The notes below the pieces were generated by a model. It was not told the DNA's origin. It ran no database searches and worked only from the letters and a program-made list of their open reading frames with translations. From positions 1 through 64,000 of the forward strand of contig CAVCFO010000006.1 in NCBI GenBank assembly GCA_963601575.1: DNA of 64,000 nucleotides, in the 5' to 3' direction. Origin of the DNA: CAG-238 sp963601575 (GTDB taxonomy: Bacteria; Bacillota; Clostridia; Peptostreptococcales; Anaerovoracaceae). A program made the position numbers and the translations under genes. Below are positions 35,753 through 44,865 of this stretch, piece by piece. Each line of letters starts with the position of its first letter. Position 1 is the first letter of the stretch.

Positions 35753-37096
35753 TTGTCAGAAAAAAGAACATTTCATATAACCACATTCGGTTGCCAGATG
35801 AACGAGCACGATTCCGAAACCCTGGCGGGAATGCTCATTGAACGGGGCTACGAGCCTGTCAGCGAAAGAAAAGACGCAAATATAGTGATTTTCAACACTT
35901 GTAGCATCCGCGAAAATGCGGACAAGCGTTTTTTCGGAACGCTGGGGCAGCTCAAGCGCCGCAAAACCGAGCAGAAAGAAAACTTTACCGTCTGCGTCTG
36001 CGGCTGCATGATGCAGCAGCAACATATCATCGATACTCTCAAAGCAAAATATCCTTGGGTGGACGTGATTTTCGGAACCCATAATTTGCACAGGCTGCCG
36101 GAGCTACTGGACAATCTCTACAAAGAAAAGCACAAGCAGCTCGAGATTTGGGAAGAAGGCGGCGAAATCACCGAGAGGCTTCCTGCAAAGCGCCTTTTCG
36201 CGCACAAAGCCTTCGTAAATATCATGTACGGCTGCAACAATTTCTGCACATATTGCATCGTGCCTTACACCAGAGGCAGAGAAAGAAGCAGGGCGCCGGA
36301 GGAAATTTTGCGGGAGGTTCGGGAGCTTGCAAAAGATGGCGTAAAGGAGATCACCCTGCTCGGACAAAATGTAAACTCATACAAGGGCATAAGCTGCGAG
36401 AATGGCGAAAGAAAGGATTTTACCGACCTCATTTACCTTCTGAGCGAGGTTGAGGGGATCGAGCGAATCCGTTTCATGACAAGCCACCCGAAGGACATTT
36501 CGGACAAGCTCATCGAAGCCTACGGAAAATGCGAGAAGCTTTGCCACTATATTCACTTGCCGGTTCAATCGGGCTCAAGCAAGGTCCTAAAAGAAATGAA
36601 CCGTCATTACACAAGGCAGGACTACCTGGAGATCGTCAGAAAGCTAAGAGAAGTTGATCCAAACATTGCAATTTCAACGGATATAATCGTTGGATTTCCG
36701 GGAGAGACCGAAGAAGAATTCGAGGAGACTCTTACGCTTTGCGAAGAAGTCCGCTATGATTCGGCATTTACCTTCCTATATTCCATACGAAAGGGAACAC
36801 CTGCCGAAAAATTCGAAAATCAGGTTCCGGAGGAGACAAAGCACGAACGCTTTAATCGCCTTGTGGATGTGATCAACAGGATTTCCGCAGAAAAAAATGC
36901 AGAATATGTAGGACGAATCGAAAAAGTTTTGGTGGACGGGCCCTCAAAGCGCGGTTCCAAGACCTATGGCGGCAGAACAGAAAGCTTCAAACTTGTCAAC
37001 TTCCCGGGCACGCCGGATATGATAGGCAAAGTCGTAGAGGTTGAGATCACAGGGGCAAACACATTCAGCCTCGAAGGAGAAGTAAAAAATAAATAA
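35753..37096 (+). CDS. miaB: tRNA-2-methylthio-N6-dimethylallyladenosine synthase MiaB
   Basis: 447 residues starting with TTG at 35753, seven bases after GGAGG; no ATG fits. Radical-SAM methylthiotransferase for A37 of tRNAs reading UNN codons. The N-terminal cluster Cys are in CQMNEHDSE, NTCSIRENAD and CGCMMQQ. The radical-SAM site is CNNFCTYCIVPYTRGRERSR. A TRAM domain ends the protein (ESFKLVNFPG, GKVVEVEITGAN). Last gene of the plsX run. Confidence 0.96.
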   Translation: MSEKRTFHITTFGCQMNEHDSETLAGMLIERGYEPVSERKDANIVIFNTCSIRENADKRFFGTLGQLKRRKTEQKENFTVCVCGCMMQQQHIIDTLKAKYPWVDVIFGTHNLHRLPELLDNLYKEKHKQLEIWEEGGEITERLPAKRLFAHKAFVNIMYGCNNFCTYCIVPYTRGRERSRAPEEILREVRELAKDGVKEITLLGQNVNSYKGISCENGERKDFTDLIYLLSEVEGIERIRFMTSHPKDISDKLIEAYGKCEKLCHYIHLPVQSGSSKVLKEMNRHYTRQDYLEIVRKLREVDPNIAISTDIIVGFPGETEEEFEETLTLCEEVRYDSAFTFLYSIRKGTPAEKFENQVPEETKHERFNRLVDVINRISAEKNAEYVGRIEKVLVDGPSKRGSKTYGGRTESFKLVNFPGTPDMIGKVVEVEITGANTFSLEGEVKNK

Positions 37097-37175
37097 AAAG
37101 TATAATACAATGTTTCAATAAATTATTTGGGGTATAAATAATACTATTATTCAAAAATAACTAGGGGTAGATTGT

Positions 37176-38645
37176 ATGACGAGTTTATTGCAGCAGCTGT
37201 ACGCATCTCTCGGATGGCTTGCGCTGATCTATATTTTTAATATTTTGCTGATCTTCACGGTCATATTTTCCGAGCGAAAAAGCCCATCGGCAACCCTCGC
37301 ATGGGTAATGGTGCTTGCCTTTATTCCCATCGTAGGTTTCGTTTTTTACATCATCTTCAACCAGAATTTCTCGCGAAGCAAGATAAACAAGCTCACCGAA
37401 AAGGAGCATTCTTTCGTAAGCAAGACCCTGGAAAATCAGATAGAAGAAATGAATGACGAAAACTACGAGTTTAAGCATGAGGAAACGCGAAACTGGAAGC
37501 ATCTCATCAAGCTTAATCAGGTTTACGGACATTCGTTTTTTACGGAAAATAACAATATCGAGCTTATAACAGACGGCATAGAGCTGCAGAATAAGATGCT
37601 CGATGACATAAAAAATGCAAAACACAGCGTCGAAGTCGAATATTACATCATAAAAAACGACTTTGTGGGCATGAAGCTTATAAATCTTCTTACGGAAAAG
37701 GCGAAGGCGGGCGTTGAGGTAAGGCTGCTGGTGGACGCCTTGGGAAGCAGGCGAATCAACAATACGCTTCTTCGAGAATATCTCGACGCAGGAGGCAAGG
37801 TAGGCTATTTCTTCAAGCCCAAGCTAAAGATTATCGCCCCGAAATTTAACTACCGAAACCACCGAAAAATCGTCATCGTAGACCACGAAATCGGCTATAC
37901 GGGCGGGTACAATGTGGCAAAGGAATATATCGGCAGAAAAAAACGCTTCGGATACTGGCGTGATACCCATGTCAGAATACAGGGGGACGCGGTAATGGAT
38001 CTTTATGGCAGATTTGCCCTGGACTGGCGATTTACCACAAGAGAAAAGATAGAGCTGGTTCCAAAAGAGTTTTCTTTTGGCAAAGAAGACGGAAGCACAG
38101 GAATCCAGATCGTTTCCAGCGGCCCGGAATCTCCGTCGGTGGAAGTAAAGCGAGCCATGATGCGAATGATAACCTACGCGGAAAAGCGAGTGTGGCTCCA
38201 GACGCCGTATTTTGTGCCGGATCCAAGCATATTTGAATCTCTCAAAATGGCGGCGCAGTCCGGAGTGGATGTCAGGGTGATGATTCCCTGCAAGCCCGAC
38301 CATATTTTCGTCTACTGGGCTACATATTCTTATGTGGGCGAGCTTTTGCGGTCGGGGGGCAGAGCCTTTATCTATGATAACGGCTTTCTCCACGCAAAAA
38401 CCCTTGTTGTGGATGGCGAGGTGGGAACCGTGGGTTCGACAAATTTCGACAACCGTAGTTTCAGGCTGAATTTCGAGACAAATGCCTTTGTTTTTGATGC
38501 CGAATTTGCCAAAAGGATGGAAAACGCCTTTGAAAATGATTTGACCTGCCACGGTCACGAATTGACCTACGAAGCATATCTGAAACGGGGAATTATAATC
38601 AAATTTAAGGAAGCAATATCCCGGCTTTTGTCGGATATCTTATAA
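37176..38645 (+). CDS. cls: Cardiolipin synthase (phospholipase D family)
   Basis: 489 residues. Joins two phosphatidylglycerols to make cardiolipin at the membrane. Two N-terminal membrane helices (LALIYIFNILLIFTVIF and VMVLAFIPIVGFVFYIIF). Two HxK(x)4D motifs: HRKIVIVDHEIGYTGGYN and HAKTLVVDGEVGTVGSTN, both complete. The leader has a weak site (GGGGTAG). Confidence 0.94.
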   Translation: MTSLLQQLYASLGWLALIYIFNILLIFTVIFSERKSPSATLAWVMVLAFIPIVGFVFYIIFNQNFSRSKINKLTEKEHSFVSKTLENQIEEMNDENYEFKHEETRNWKHLIKLNQVYGHSFFTENNNIELITDGIELQNKMLDDIKNAKHSVEVEYYIIKNDFVGMKLINLLTEKAKAGVEVRLLVDALGSRRINNTLLREYLDAGGKVGYFFKPKLKIIAPKFNYRNHRKIVIVDHEIGYTGGYNVAKEYIGRKKRFGYWRDTHVRIQGDAVMDLYGRFALDWRFTTREKIELVPKEFSFGKEDGSTGIQIVSSGPESPSVEVKRAMMRMITYAEKRVWLQTPYFVPDPSIFESLKMAAQSGVDVRVMIPCKPDHIFVYWATYSYVGELLRSGGRAFIYDNGFLHAKTLVVDGEVGTVGSTNFDNRSFRLNFETNAFVFDAEFAKRMENAFENDLTCHGHELTYEAYLKRGIIIKFKEAISRLLSDIL

Positions 38646-38668
38646 TACAAAAGGGAGGAACAGACAAT

Positions 38669-39691
38669 ATGGAAAACAAATTACAGTATTATACCCGCGT
38701 CATAAAAGGGGCGAGTTTCGAAAAATTCTTCAAAGTGTTGGACAACGCCCACGAGCGTTCGGGAAAGAACAAGGTTTACCTTTTCTTTGATATTTTAAAC
38801 AGCATGGTGCGTTATGGGGCAGGCTACAACGATTATGTAATCTTTGAATTTTGGGATCTTTCTCCGAAGCAGAGAGACACATATCTTACGCGTTTTCGCA
38901 GCAAGAAGCTGATGATGTTCATGAACGACCACAGCTATGCGCATATCTTTGACAACAAGAACGAGTTTAACGAGGTATTTAAGGATTTTATCGGAAGAGA
39001 GTGCCTTGACCTGGAAGTTGCAACAGACGATGATATCAAAAAATTCTTTGAGAGCCGCAAAAAAATCTTCGCCAAGATGAAAGACCTGACCTGCGGCATC
39101 GGCGCGGAGCTTCTGGAAACAGAGAAATTCAAGGATGCCGATGAGTTCGTAGCTTATGTAAGAGATAAAAAATTCGGTACAATAGAGGACGTGATAGAAA
39201 ACCATCCGGATGTGGCAAAGATGTACCCTTATTCGGTAAATACCATGAGAATGATCACCATGGTGGATGCAAAGGGCGAGCCGCATCTTCTGTATTCCGT
39301 ATTTAAGATGGGAAGAGACGGCAGAGTGGTTGATAACTACGGCCTTCACGGACCTGTGGATCTGGAAACCGGCGAGTTTCTCTTTCCGGCACACTCCGGC
39401 GATACCACCGCAGGAAAGCATTATACCGAGCATCCGAATACTCACCAGCCACTGCTTGGGTACAAGGTTCCATATATGAAAGAAGCGGTGGAAATGGTGA
39501 AAAAAGCGGCTCTTGTGGTGCCTCAGATGCGTTATATCGGCTGGGACGTAGCCATTACGCCGACCGGGCCTGCGATCATCGAGGGCAACAACTACTGCGC
39601 TCACGACTTTTGGCAGCTTCCGGGGCAGACTCCGGGAGGAATCGGCATCATGCCTACAATTCACAAGATCATACCGGAATTTAAATATTAG
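38669..39691 (+). CDS. Sugar-transfer-associated ATP-grasp protein
   Basis: 340 residues. The C-terminal half has ATP-grasp features: SVNTMRMITMVDAKGEPH, a KMGRDGRVVDNYG segment, then YIGWDVAITPTGPAIIEGN with the acidic metal-binding end. This layout fits the sugar-transfer-associated ATP-grasp family (ATPgrasp_ST), whose members form an amide or similar bond on envelope polysaccharides or peptides; the exact reaction is not known. AGGGAGG lies eleven bases before the ATG. It is placed between cls and murT, which fits an envelope role. Confidence 0.8.
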   Translation: MENKLQYYTRVIKGASFEKFFKVLDNAHERSGKNKVYLFFDILNSMVRYGAGYNDYVIFEFWDLSPKQRDTYLTRFRSKKLMMFMNDHSYAHIFDNKNEFNEVFKDFIGRECLDLEVATDDDIKKFFESRKKIFAKMKDLTCGIGAELLETEKFKDADEFVAYVRDKKFGTIEDVIENHPDVAKMYPYSVNTMRMITMVDAKGEPHLLYSVFKMGRDGRVVDNYGLHGPVDLETGEFLFPAHSGDTTAGKHYTEHPNTHQPLLGYKVPYMKEAVEMVKKAALVVPQMRYIGWDVAITPTGPAIIEGNNYCAHDFWQLPGQTPGGIGIMPTIHKIIPEFKY

Positions 39692-39706
39692 TTTGGGGCA
39701 GATATA

Positions 39707-41095
39707 ATGGGAAAAATCAGATATTACATTGCGCTTTGGGCGGCAAAACTGTCGATTATCGCGCTGAAGATAACAAGACATAACGGAACAAATTTTCCGG
39801 GAGCGCTCGCGCTTCGCCTCTACCCGGAGTTCCTGAAATATGCGGCAAAACCGAAAAAAATAATCGCGGTCACCGGGACCAACGGCAAGACCACGGTTTC
39901 AAATATGCTCCTTGATATGCTCACCATGGACGGGAAACAGGTTTTGAACAACAAGATGGGCTCAAATATCAATTCCGGGATCGCTTCCTCGCTGATTTAT
40001 GGGGTAAATTTTTTCGGCAGATGCAAGTACGAAATCGGACTTTTTGAGGTGGACGAGCGTTCGGCTCTCAGGGTCTATCCATATATGAAGCCGGATTATA
40101 TGCTGATTACAAACCTTTCGCGGGATTCAATCATGCGAAACGCTCACCCTGAGTATATCGCAAACATTCTGACAAGATACATCCCAAAGGAGACAAAGCT
40201 TGTGCTGAATGCAGACGACCTTATCTCGTGCAGCGTTGCTCCGGATAACGAAAGGGTGTATTTCGGCATCGAAAAAATGGCTACAGACAGGACGGAATGT
40301 ATCAATCTTATCAACGATTTGCAGATTTGTCCGGTTTGCCACCACGAGCTAAAATATGAATATCTCCGCTATAACCATATCGGAAAGGCTTATTGCCCGG
40401 AATGCGGTTTCAAGGCGCCTGCCTACGACTATGCGGGACAAAATGTTGATCTTGACAAGATGACTATTGATGTTGCCGATGCGGCGGGGACGGGGCACTA
40501 CAAGCTCCTTAACGAGAGCATATATAATATATACAATGTGGTTTCCGCAGTAGCGATGCTCAGAGAAATCGGTTACAGCCATGAGCAGATCGAGGGATTT
40601 TTCGGCAAACTCAACATCGTAGGAAGCCGCTATAACGAGAAAAAAATCGGCACAAGAACCCTTTATCGCGTCCTTGCAAAGGAAAAGAACGCATTTGCCA
40701 CCACGCGTGTATTCGACTACATCGGAGGGCTCGCAGGAGACAAGGAAATCATCCTGATGAACAGCTGCCAGGGAGATATGAAACATTGGTCGGAAAACAC
40801 CTGCTGGCTCTACGACTGCGATTTTGAGTTTTTGAATCACGAGAATATCAAAAATATCATACTCTGCGGGCCGAGAAGATTTGACCATAAACTTAGACTT
40901 CTGATAGCAGGGGTGCCGGAGGAAAGGCTTTCCTTCGCAGAGAAAGAAACCGATGCGCCGGACTTGCTCAAACTTTTTGAAAACGACCATATTTATGTGC
41001 TTTACGGCACAGATTCCATCGAACTTGGAAAGAAAGTTGCCGACAGGGTGGAAGATATGCTAAAAGACAAGGCAAGAGAGGAGGGAGCGAAATGA
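39707..41095 (+). CDS. murT: Lipid II isoglutaminyl synthase, MurT subunit
   Basis: 462 residues. Mur-ligase that activates the D-glutamate carboxyl of lipid II for amidation. TGTNGKTTVSNMLLDML is the P-loop; FEVDERSALRVYPYMKPDY is the Mur-ligase middle domain. The zinc ribbon CPVCHHELKYEY...YCPECGF is the MurT hallmark. The C-terminal domain (DUF1727) follows. The gatD-like gene overlaps by four bases, as in known murT-gatD pairs. Confidence 0.92.
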   Translation: MGKIRYYIALWAAKLSIIALKITRHNGTNFPGALALRLYPEFLKYAAKPKKIIAVTGTNGKTTVSNMLLDMLTMDGKQVLNNKMGSNINSGIASSLIYGVNFFGRCKYEIGLFEVDERSALRVYPYMKPDYMLITNLSRDSIMRNAHPEYIANILTRYIPKETKLVLNADDLISCSVAPDNERVYFGIEKMATDRTECINLINDLQICPVCHHELKYEYLRYNHIGKAYCPECGFKAPAYDYAGQNVDLDKMTIDVADAAGTGHYKLLNESIYNIYNVVSAVAMLREIGYSHEQIEGFFGKLNIVGSRYNEKKIGTRTLYRVLAKEKNAFATTRVFDYIGGLAGDKEIILMNSCQGDMKHWSENTCWLYDCDFEFLNHENIKNIILCGPRRFDHKLRLLIAGVPEERLSFAEKETDAPDLLKLFENDHIYVLYGTDSIELGKKVADRVEDMLKDKAREEGAK

Positions 41096-41838
41096 AGATA
41101 GAAGTTCTGTACCCTGAGGTTGCAAATCTATATGGCGACCTCGAAAACGTGGACTACCTGAAAAAGTCCTGCGCGGGAGGCGAAGACGAAATCGAAATAG
41201 TCGAGACTCATCTTTGGGAGGAGCCATTGTTCGCTCGCGAAAAGCCTCAGCTGATCTACATGGGAACAATGAAAGAAAGCTCCCAGCATCTCGTAAAAAC
41301 CGCCCTTTCAAAGTATCGGGACGAGCTAAAGGCACGGATTGACGACGGGACGCTGTTTCTCATAACGGGAAATGCCCTTGAAATCTTCGGCAGCAGAATC
41401 GAGGACAAGGACGGAAGCTGCTTGGAATGTCTCGGATTTTTCCCAACTGTGGCAAAGCGGGATATGCTACACCGGTTCAATTCCCTGTATCTGGGAGAAT
41501 TTGAAGGCATGGAGATTGCAGGATACAAGAGCCAGTTTACACATTCCTACGAAGAAAAAATCGCAGGATGCGTCTATGAAAGCCCGCAAAGTCTCTTTGA
41601 GACAAAGCGTGGGCCGGGGCTGAATCCGGATGTTACCGGAGAGGGGATTCGACAAAACAATTTTCTCGCCACCTATGTGATCGGGCCGATTCTAATACTG
41701 AACCCGCCCTTTGCCAAGTGGATATTGGCGAAGATGGGCGTAGAGAATCCAAAGCTTGCCTTTGAGGAGGCGGCGACAGAGGCTTACAACGTGCGAATCG
41801 CAGAGTACAGCGATCCTGCAACGGGCTTTTATTATTAG
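41092..41838 (+). CDS. GatD-like amidotransferase subunit lacking the catalytic Cys and His
   Basis: 248 residues, placed and sized like GatD, which frees ammonia from glutamine for MurT. In GatD the nucleophile sits in TICGGYQFLG; here the same stretch reads FLITGNALEIFG, with Thr92 in place of Cys. The His of GTYLHGPIL is replaced too: ATYVIGPIL, with Ile197. Other framework residues (LYPEVANLYGDLENVDYL at the start; the NPPFAKWIL tail) are kept. Glutaminase activity is therefore unlikely. It may be a structural partner for MurT that uses free ammonia, or it may bind something else. The four-base overlap with murT implies a complex. Confidence 0.75.
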   Translation: MKIEVLYPEVANLYGDLENVDYLKKSCAGGEDEIEIVETHLWEEPLFAREKPQLIYMGTMKESSQHLVKTALSKYRDELKARIDDGTLFLITGNALEIFGSRIEDKDGSCLECLGFFPTVAKRDMLHRFNSLYLGEFEGMEIAGYKSQFTHSYEEKIAGCVYESPQSLFETKRGPGLNPDVTGEGIRQNNFLATYVIGPILILNPPFAKWILAKMGVENPKLAFEEAATEAYNVRIAEYSDPATGFYY

Positions 41839-42025
41839 ACTACCGAAAAAGAGCAGCATGAACACGAAAACCAATTTAACTTTTTATCGTAAGATCAGAA
41901 TAAAATATATTAAGCTCGAAGTTAGGCGCTCCGGGCTTTTTGATTGCCATGCAATACATAACCCAAAATTTTTTCTTGAACTTTCCTACTCCTATCTGAT
42001 AAAGATAGTGGCAGGAGGTAAGAGT

Positions 42026-42637
42026 ATGGAAAACAAAAATGCAAGTCGTGTTTATGGGTATGTGCGGGTCAGTAGCGCCGACCAAAATGAGGAAAGGCAG
42101 CTTGTGGCAATGGCGCAGGAGGGAATAAAGCAAAGAAATATATTTACGGACAAGCAGTCGGGCAAAGATTTTGAACGTCCGGAGTATCTGAAATTGCTCG
42201 AAAAACTCAAAGAGGGGGATTTGCTGATTGTCAAAAGCATTGACCGCCTCGGACGCAATTACGAAGAAATCATCCGGCAGTGGCGGCGCATCACCAAGGA
42301 AATCGGCGCAGACATCAGGGTGCTTGATATGCCGCTTCTTGATACAACACTGAGCAAAGACCTTTTGGGAACGTTTATCGCAGATCTGGTGCTTCAGGTT
42401 TTGTCTTTCGCCGCAGAAAATGAGCGAAGCAACATCAGAAAAAGGCAAAGAGAGGGAATCGACGCGGCGCAGGCGCGGGGAGTGCGTTTCGGCAGACCCG
42501 AAATTCCCGACAGCAAGGAAATGCAGGAAGCCATGATGCTTTACAGTCAAAACAAAATCACTCTCAGCAAAGCCCTGAGCATGAGCGGCATCGGCAAGAC
42601 GACGTTTTACAAGAAGTTAAAGGAGTTTTCCGCATAA
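42026..42637 (+). CDS. Small serine recombinase (resolvase/invertase family)
   Basis: 203 residues from ATG 42026, seven bases after AGGAGG; the frame is open further upstream without a site. The catalytic domain runs VYGYVRVSSADQNEERQ with the nucleophile Ser, then IDRLGRNYEEI with the active-site Arg; AENERSNIRKRQREGI and FGRPEI follow. A C-terminal helix-turn-helix (ITLSKALSMSGIGKTTFYKKL) binds the recombination site. This is the length of a Tn3/Hin-type enzyme, not of a large integrase. Two inverted short palindromic sites follow immediately, which fits a promoter-inverting role (inference). Confidence 0.88.
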   Translation: MENKNASRVYGYVRVSSADQNEERQLVAMAQEGIKQRNIFTDKQSGKDFERPEYLKLLEKLKEGDLLIVKSIDRLGRNYEEIIRQWRRITKEIGADIRVLDMPLLDTTLSKDLLGTFIADLVLQVLSFAAENERSNIRKRQREGIDAAQARGVRFGRPEIPDSKEMQEAMMLYSQNKITLSKALSMSGIGKTTFYKKLKEFSA

Positions 42638-42644
42638 AAAATCC

Positions 42645-42856
42645 GTAAAAGTACACTTTTTTGGACTTATCCGGCAGGCTTGCATTTTAAGCAAATTTAA
42701 ATTTTTTATCTCATTTTAAGTTTTTTGCGCAAGATTTCCGCTAAAAAGCAAAAATTAGTGTTGCTTTTATGTATTTTGTGTGATAGTATGTGCTTGGAAA
42801 GAGAAAAAATCAGCCAAAATAATTGGCAAAGACGAGTTCGTAAAAGTGTACTTTTA
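42645..42856. repeat. Inverted pair of 15-base sites flanking a promoter
   Basis: TAAAAGTACACTTTT at 42645-42659 recurs as its reverse complement AAAAGTGTACTTTTA at 42842-42856. Each site is itself nearly palindromic (AAAAGT-N2-ACTTTT). They bracket 182 bases that contain one outward promoter. The recombinase gene ends eight bases before the first site. Candidate crossover sites; operators are the alternative. Confidence 0.55.
42761..42789 (+). promoter_or_regulatory. Promoter inside the inverted pair, pointing to the riboswitch and DUF4430 genes
   Basis: TTGCTT at 42761-42766 and TAGTAT at 42784-42789, spacer 17, with an extended -10 TGA (42781-42783). Confidence 0.6.
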
Positions 42857-42894
42857 TGAACAAATCGTTGAAAAAATGAATATGGATAGCGAAC

Positions 42895-42990
42895 AAGGAC
42901 AGCTAACGGAAGTGGGGTGAGATGCCCCCCTGTTTCTCAGCAACTGTAATGCCTGCAACGACAGGACAAGCCAGGAGACGAGCTGTAGCT
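42895..42990 (+). ncRNA. Cobalamin riboswitch
   Basis: Conserved blocks in order: GGTGAGATGCCC, CAGCAACTGTAATG and GCCAGGAGACGAGC. ACAGCT (42899-42904) pairs with AGCTGT (42981-42986) as the closing helix. It is a compact form. It stands upstream of the 146-residue protein and the two DUF4430 surface proteins, so these are probably turned off when B12 is plentiful. Confidence 0.85.
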
Positions 42991-43201
42991 TGGATGTAAA
43001 CGATTCTCTGGGGCAGAAGTGTGCATCAACGCGAAAAGGTAAGCGGACAAAAGGAGTTTTCTGTTATAGCGGCAGGAAGCTTGCTCGGCGGCACTTTTCA
43101 GATATTATGCGTGAATGCGTGATGTGGGCGGACTGTCAGAGAAAGATGGTTCGCTCTTTTTGTGTTGAAACGCAATAAATACGAAACTTTTCATCCTTAG
43201 A

Positions 43202-43229
43202 GGGCAGTGCTGCGAGGGCGGCGCTGCCC
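43202..43229 (+). other. Strong leader hairpin before the HNH-repeat gene
   Basis: GGGCAGTGCTG pairs with CGGCGCTGCCC over eleven positions (two G-U), loop six bases. No T run follows, so it is not a plain terminator; perhaps part of the riboswitch expression region or an mRNA stabiliser. The rest of 42990-43252 holds no convincing gene. Confidence 0.5.
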
Positions 43230-43252
43230 AGTGGCAAGAGGGAATAAATAAA

Positions 43253-43693
43253 ATGCAGGACAAAACGAAAATGACACAGCGAGAGCTGAAAGAGAGCATA
43301 AAAAACGATCCGAACCTTACAGACTCGGAAAAATCAAAGGCAATCCATCAGATGGAAAAACCGTATAGAGAGCTTCCCGACGAGGAACTTTTGCAGCTTG
43401 TGCGGGACTTTGTGGCAGAGAATAACCGAATGCCGGAACGGGCGGATTTTGTCTATGATAACGTGTTGAAACAACGCTTCGGTCCTTGGGGCAGAATGCT
43501 CGAAAAGGCGGGGGTAAAAGAAGTGTCCGAGATTTATCTCGAAAGACGCCGCCGCCGAAAGGAAAAGCGGGAGCGCTACAAAGAATATCGCAGGCAAAAG
43601 CGGGAGCAGGAAGCCGCAGAAGCCGCAAGGCTCCAGCAGGCGGCGGAAACCGCAAAGACCGCAGGGCTTGTTGCGGAGCTAGAAACAAAATGA
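43253..43693 (+). CDS. Hypothetical protein with one homing-endonuclease-associated repeat
   Basis: 146 residues, cytoplasmic. Residues 48-85 (VRDFVAENNRMPERADFVYD, then RFGPWGRMLEKAGV) look like a single HNH-associated repeat, a small DNA-binding unit. The remainder is a highly charged helix rich in Arg, Glu and Ala (ERRRRRKEKRERYKEYRR), probably coiled coil. No nuclease motif is present. Position between the cobalamin riboswitch and DUF4430 genes puts it in that regulon, but its role is unknown. RBS AGAGGGA. Confidence 0.6.
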   Translation: MQDKTKMTQRELKESIKNDPNLTDSEKSKAIHQMEKPYRELPDEELLQLVRDFVAENNRMPERADFVYDNVLKQRFGPWGRMLEKAGVKEVSEIYLERRRRRKEKRERYKEYRRQKREQEAAEAARLQQAAETAKTAGLVAELETK

Positions 43694-43800
43694 ATACACC
43701 GCAGAGGGAAGGCAGCAACACAAAACGCTGCAAGCCGAAAGGTTTCTCTGCTTGTAGATACGGCGGGCAGTCGCCGGAGACACAAAAGCAAAAGTAAACC

Positions 43801-43842
43801 GCATTTCAAAGAACTCGCACTGCCGCGGGCGATGAGAAATGC
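43801..43842 (+). other. Leader hairpin before the first DUF4430 gene
   Basis: GCATTTC (43801-43807) pairs with GAAATGC (43836-43842), with an inner CTCGC/GCG-GAG helix. It lies 30 bases before the start codon of the secreted protein. Function unknown. Confidence 0.4.
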
Positions 43843-43871
43843 AGAAGTTTTTTCACAAGGAGGAAAATAAG

Positions 43872-44801
43872 ATGAAAAGACAAATGAAGAAAGGCCTTGC
43901 CATAGTCCTTGCACTGATTATGGTATTCGCCATGAGCAGTGTTGCATTTGCAACAACTAATCTCACCGCAGCATCAAGTACGATGTATCATAATTTTGCG
44001 ACAATCGTGACAGCAGAAGATGGGACAGTAAGTTATACGAATGCATCTGGCACAGCAATTACAAGCTTTACTGTTGCTGCGTCTCAAGCAGGCAGTTCAT
44101 GGCAGGCAGTAGGTTTTGATAGCCAGTCAGAAGCACAGGCTGTATCATGGACAAGCTCCGATACAAGCGTTGCAACTGTTCCATCAGCGGGCACCGCCGT
44201 GGACAGCGTTTCCGGGACAGCAGGTACTTATGATAGCCAGGCAGTAATTACATTGGTAGGGACAGAAGCTGGTTCATGTACAATTCAGGCAAGCTATGAT
44301 GGCGGCAGTGTTAATTTCACTGTTGTTCTGGAGAAATCCGGAACTTCCTATGCCTCTGTTGAAAATGTAAGAGTGATTGTAGATGACAAGACTGGTAGCG
44401 GGAGTTTGGGAGACGATAGTAATTTGACAATTACTAATGCTGCCTCAGACTCTAAGTTTTATAATCAGGCTCAGGCTGCTCAGACTTTTGCAACAGCAGG
44501 AACCGCGTTGGAAAAATTTACAACAGTTGAAGGCTACAGCCTGCTTGTAGGCTATGCCGGTAGCTATGTAGAGTCGATTGATGGTGTTGGTCCGGATAGC
44601 ACATATACTAATGGCTGGAATTACTGTGTAATGCGTCAGAACACCTCCGGAACTTGGGAAATCGCTGCAGATTCTCTTGTAATCGGCGCAGGCGAATATA
44701 GAGTAAGGACGGGGGATGTTGTTTACTGGGTATATGGTGCGTATGCAAACATTGCTGGCTACAACACCAATAAACTCAATGAATTAAATGGAATAAGCTA
44801 G
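43872..44801 (+). CDS. Secreted protein with Ig-like and DUF4430 (transcobalamin-like) domains
   Basis: 309 residues from ATG 43872, nine bases after AAGGAGG. Signal peptide: KRQMKKGLAIVLALIMVFA followed by the cleavage-type VAFA. A bacterial Ig-like domain (AVSWTSSDTSVATV, then GSCTIQASYDGGSVNF) is in the middle. The last 120 residues look like DUF4430: SLLVGYAGSYVESIDGVG, GWNYCVMRQNTSG and a GEYRVRTGDVVYWVYGAY end. DUF4430 resembles the C-terminal beta domain of transcobalamin/intrinsic factor. With the riboswitch upstream, a surface role in catching corrinoids is a good hypothesis. No sortase motif; attachment is unclear. Confidence 0.75.
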   Translation: MKRQMKKGLAIVLALIMVFAMSSVAFATTNLTAASSTMYHNFATIVTAEDGTVSYTNASGTAITSFTVAASQAGSSWQAVGFDSQSEAQAVSWTSSDTSVATVPSAGTAVDSVSGTAGTYDSQAVITLVGTEAGSCTIQASYDGGSVNFTVVLEKSGTSYASVENVRVIVDDKTGSGSLGDDSNLTITNAASDSKFYNQAQAAQTFATAGTALEKFTTVEGYSLLVGYAGSYVESIDGVGPDSTYTNGWNYCVMRQNTSGTWEIAADSLVIGAGEYRVRTGDVVYWVYGAYANIAGYNTNKLNELNGIS

Positions 44802-44865
44802 ATAGTTGTATTCGGGCGTATCGGGTGAACCGGTATGCCCATATGCATTTTGAGAGAAGGATGTT

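Noticed and set aside
42990..43178. 62-residue frame starting with TTG at the end of the cobalamin riboswitch
   Set aside because: It begins inside the riboswitch closing helix region, has no ribosome site, and the peptide has no recognisable features.
43486..43797. 103-residue plus-strand frame overlapping the HNH-repeat gene
   Set aside because: Out of frame with the better-supported gene, no ribosome site, low-complexity composition.
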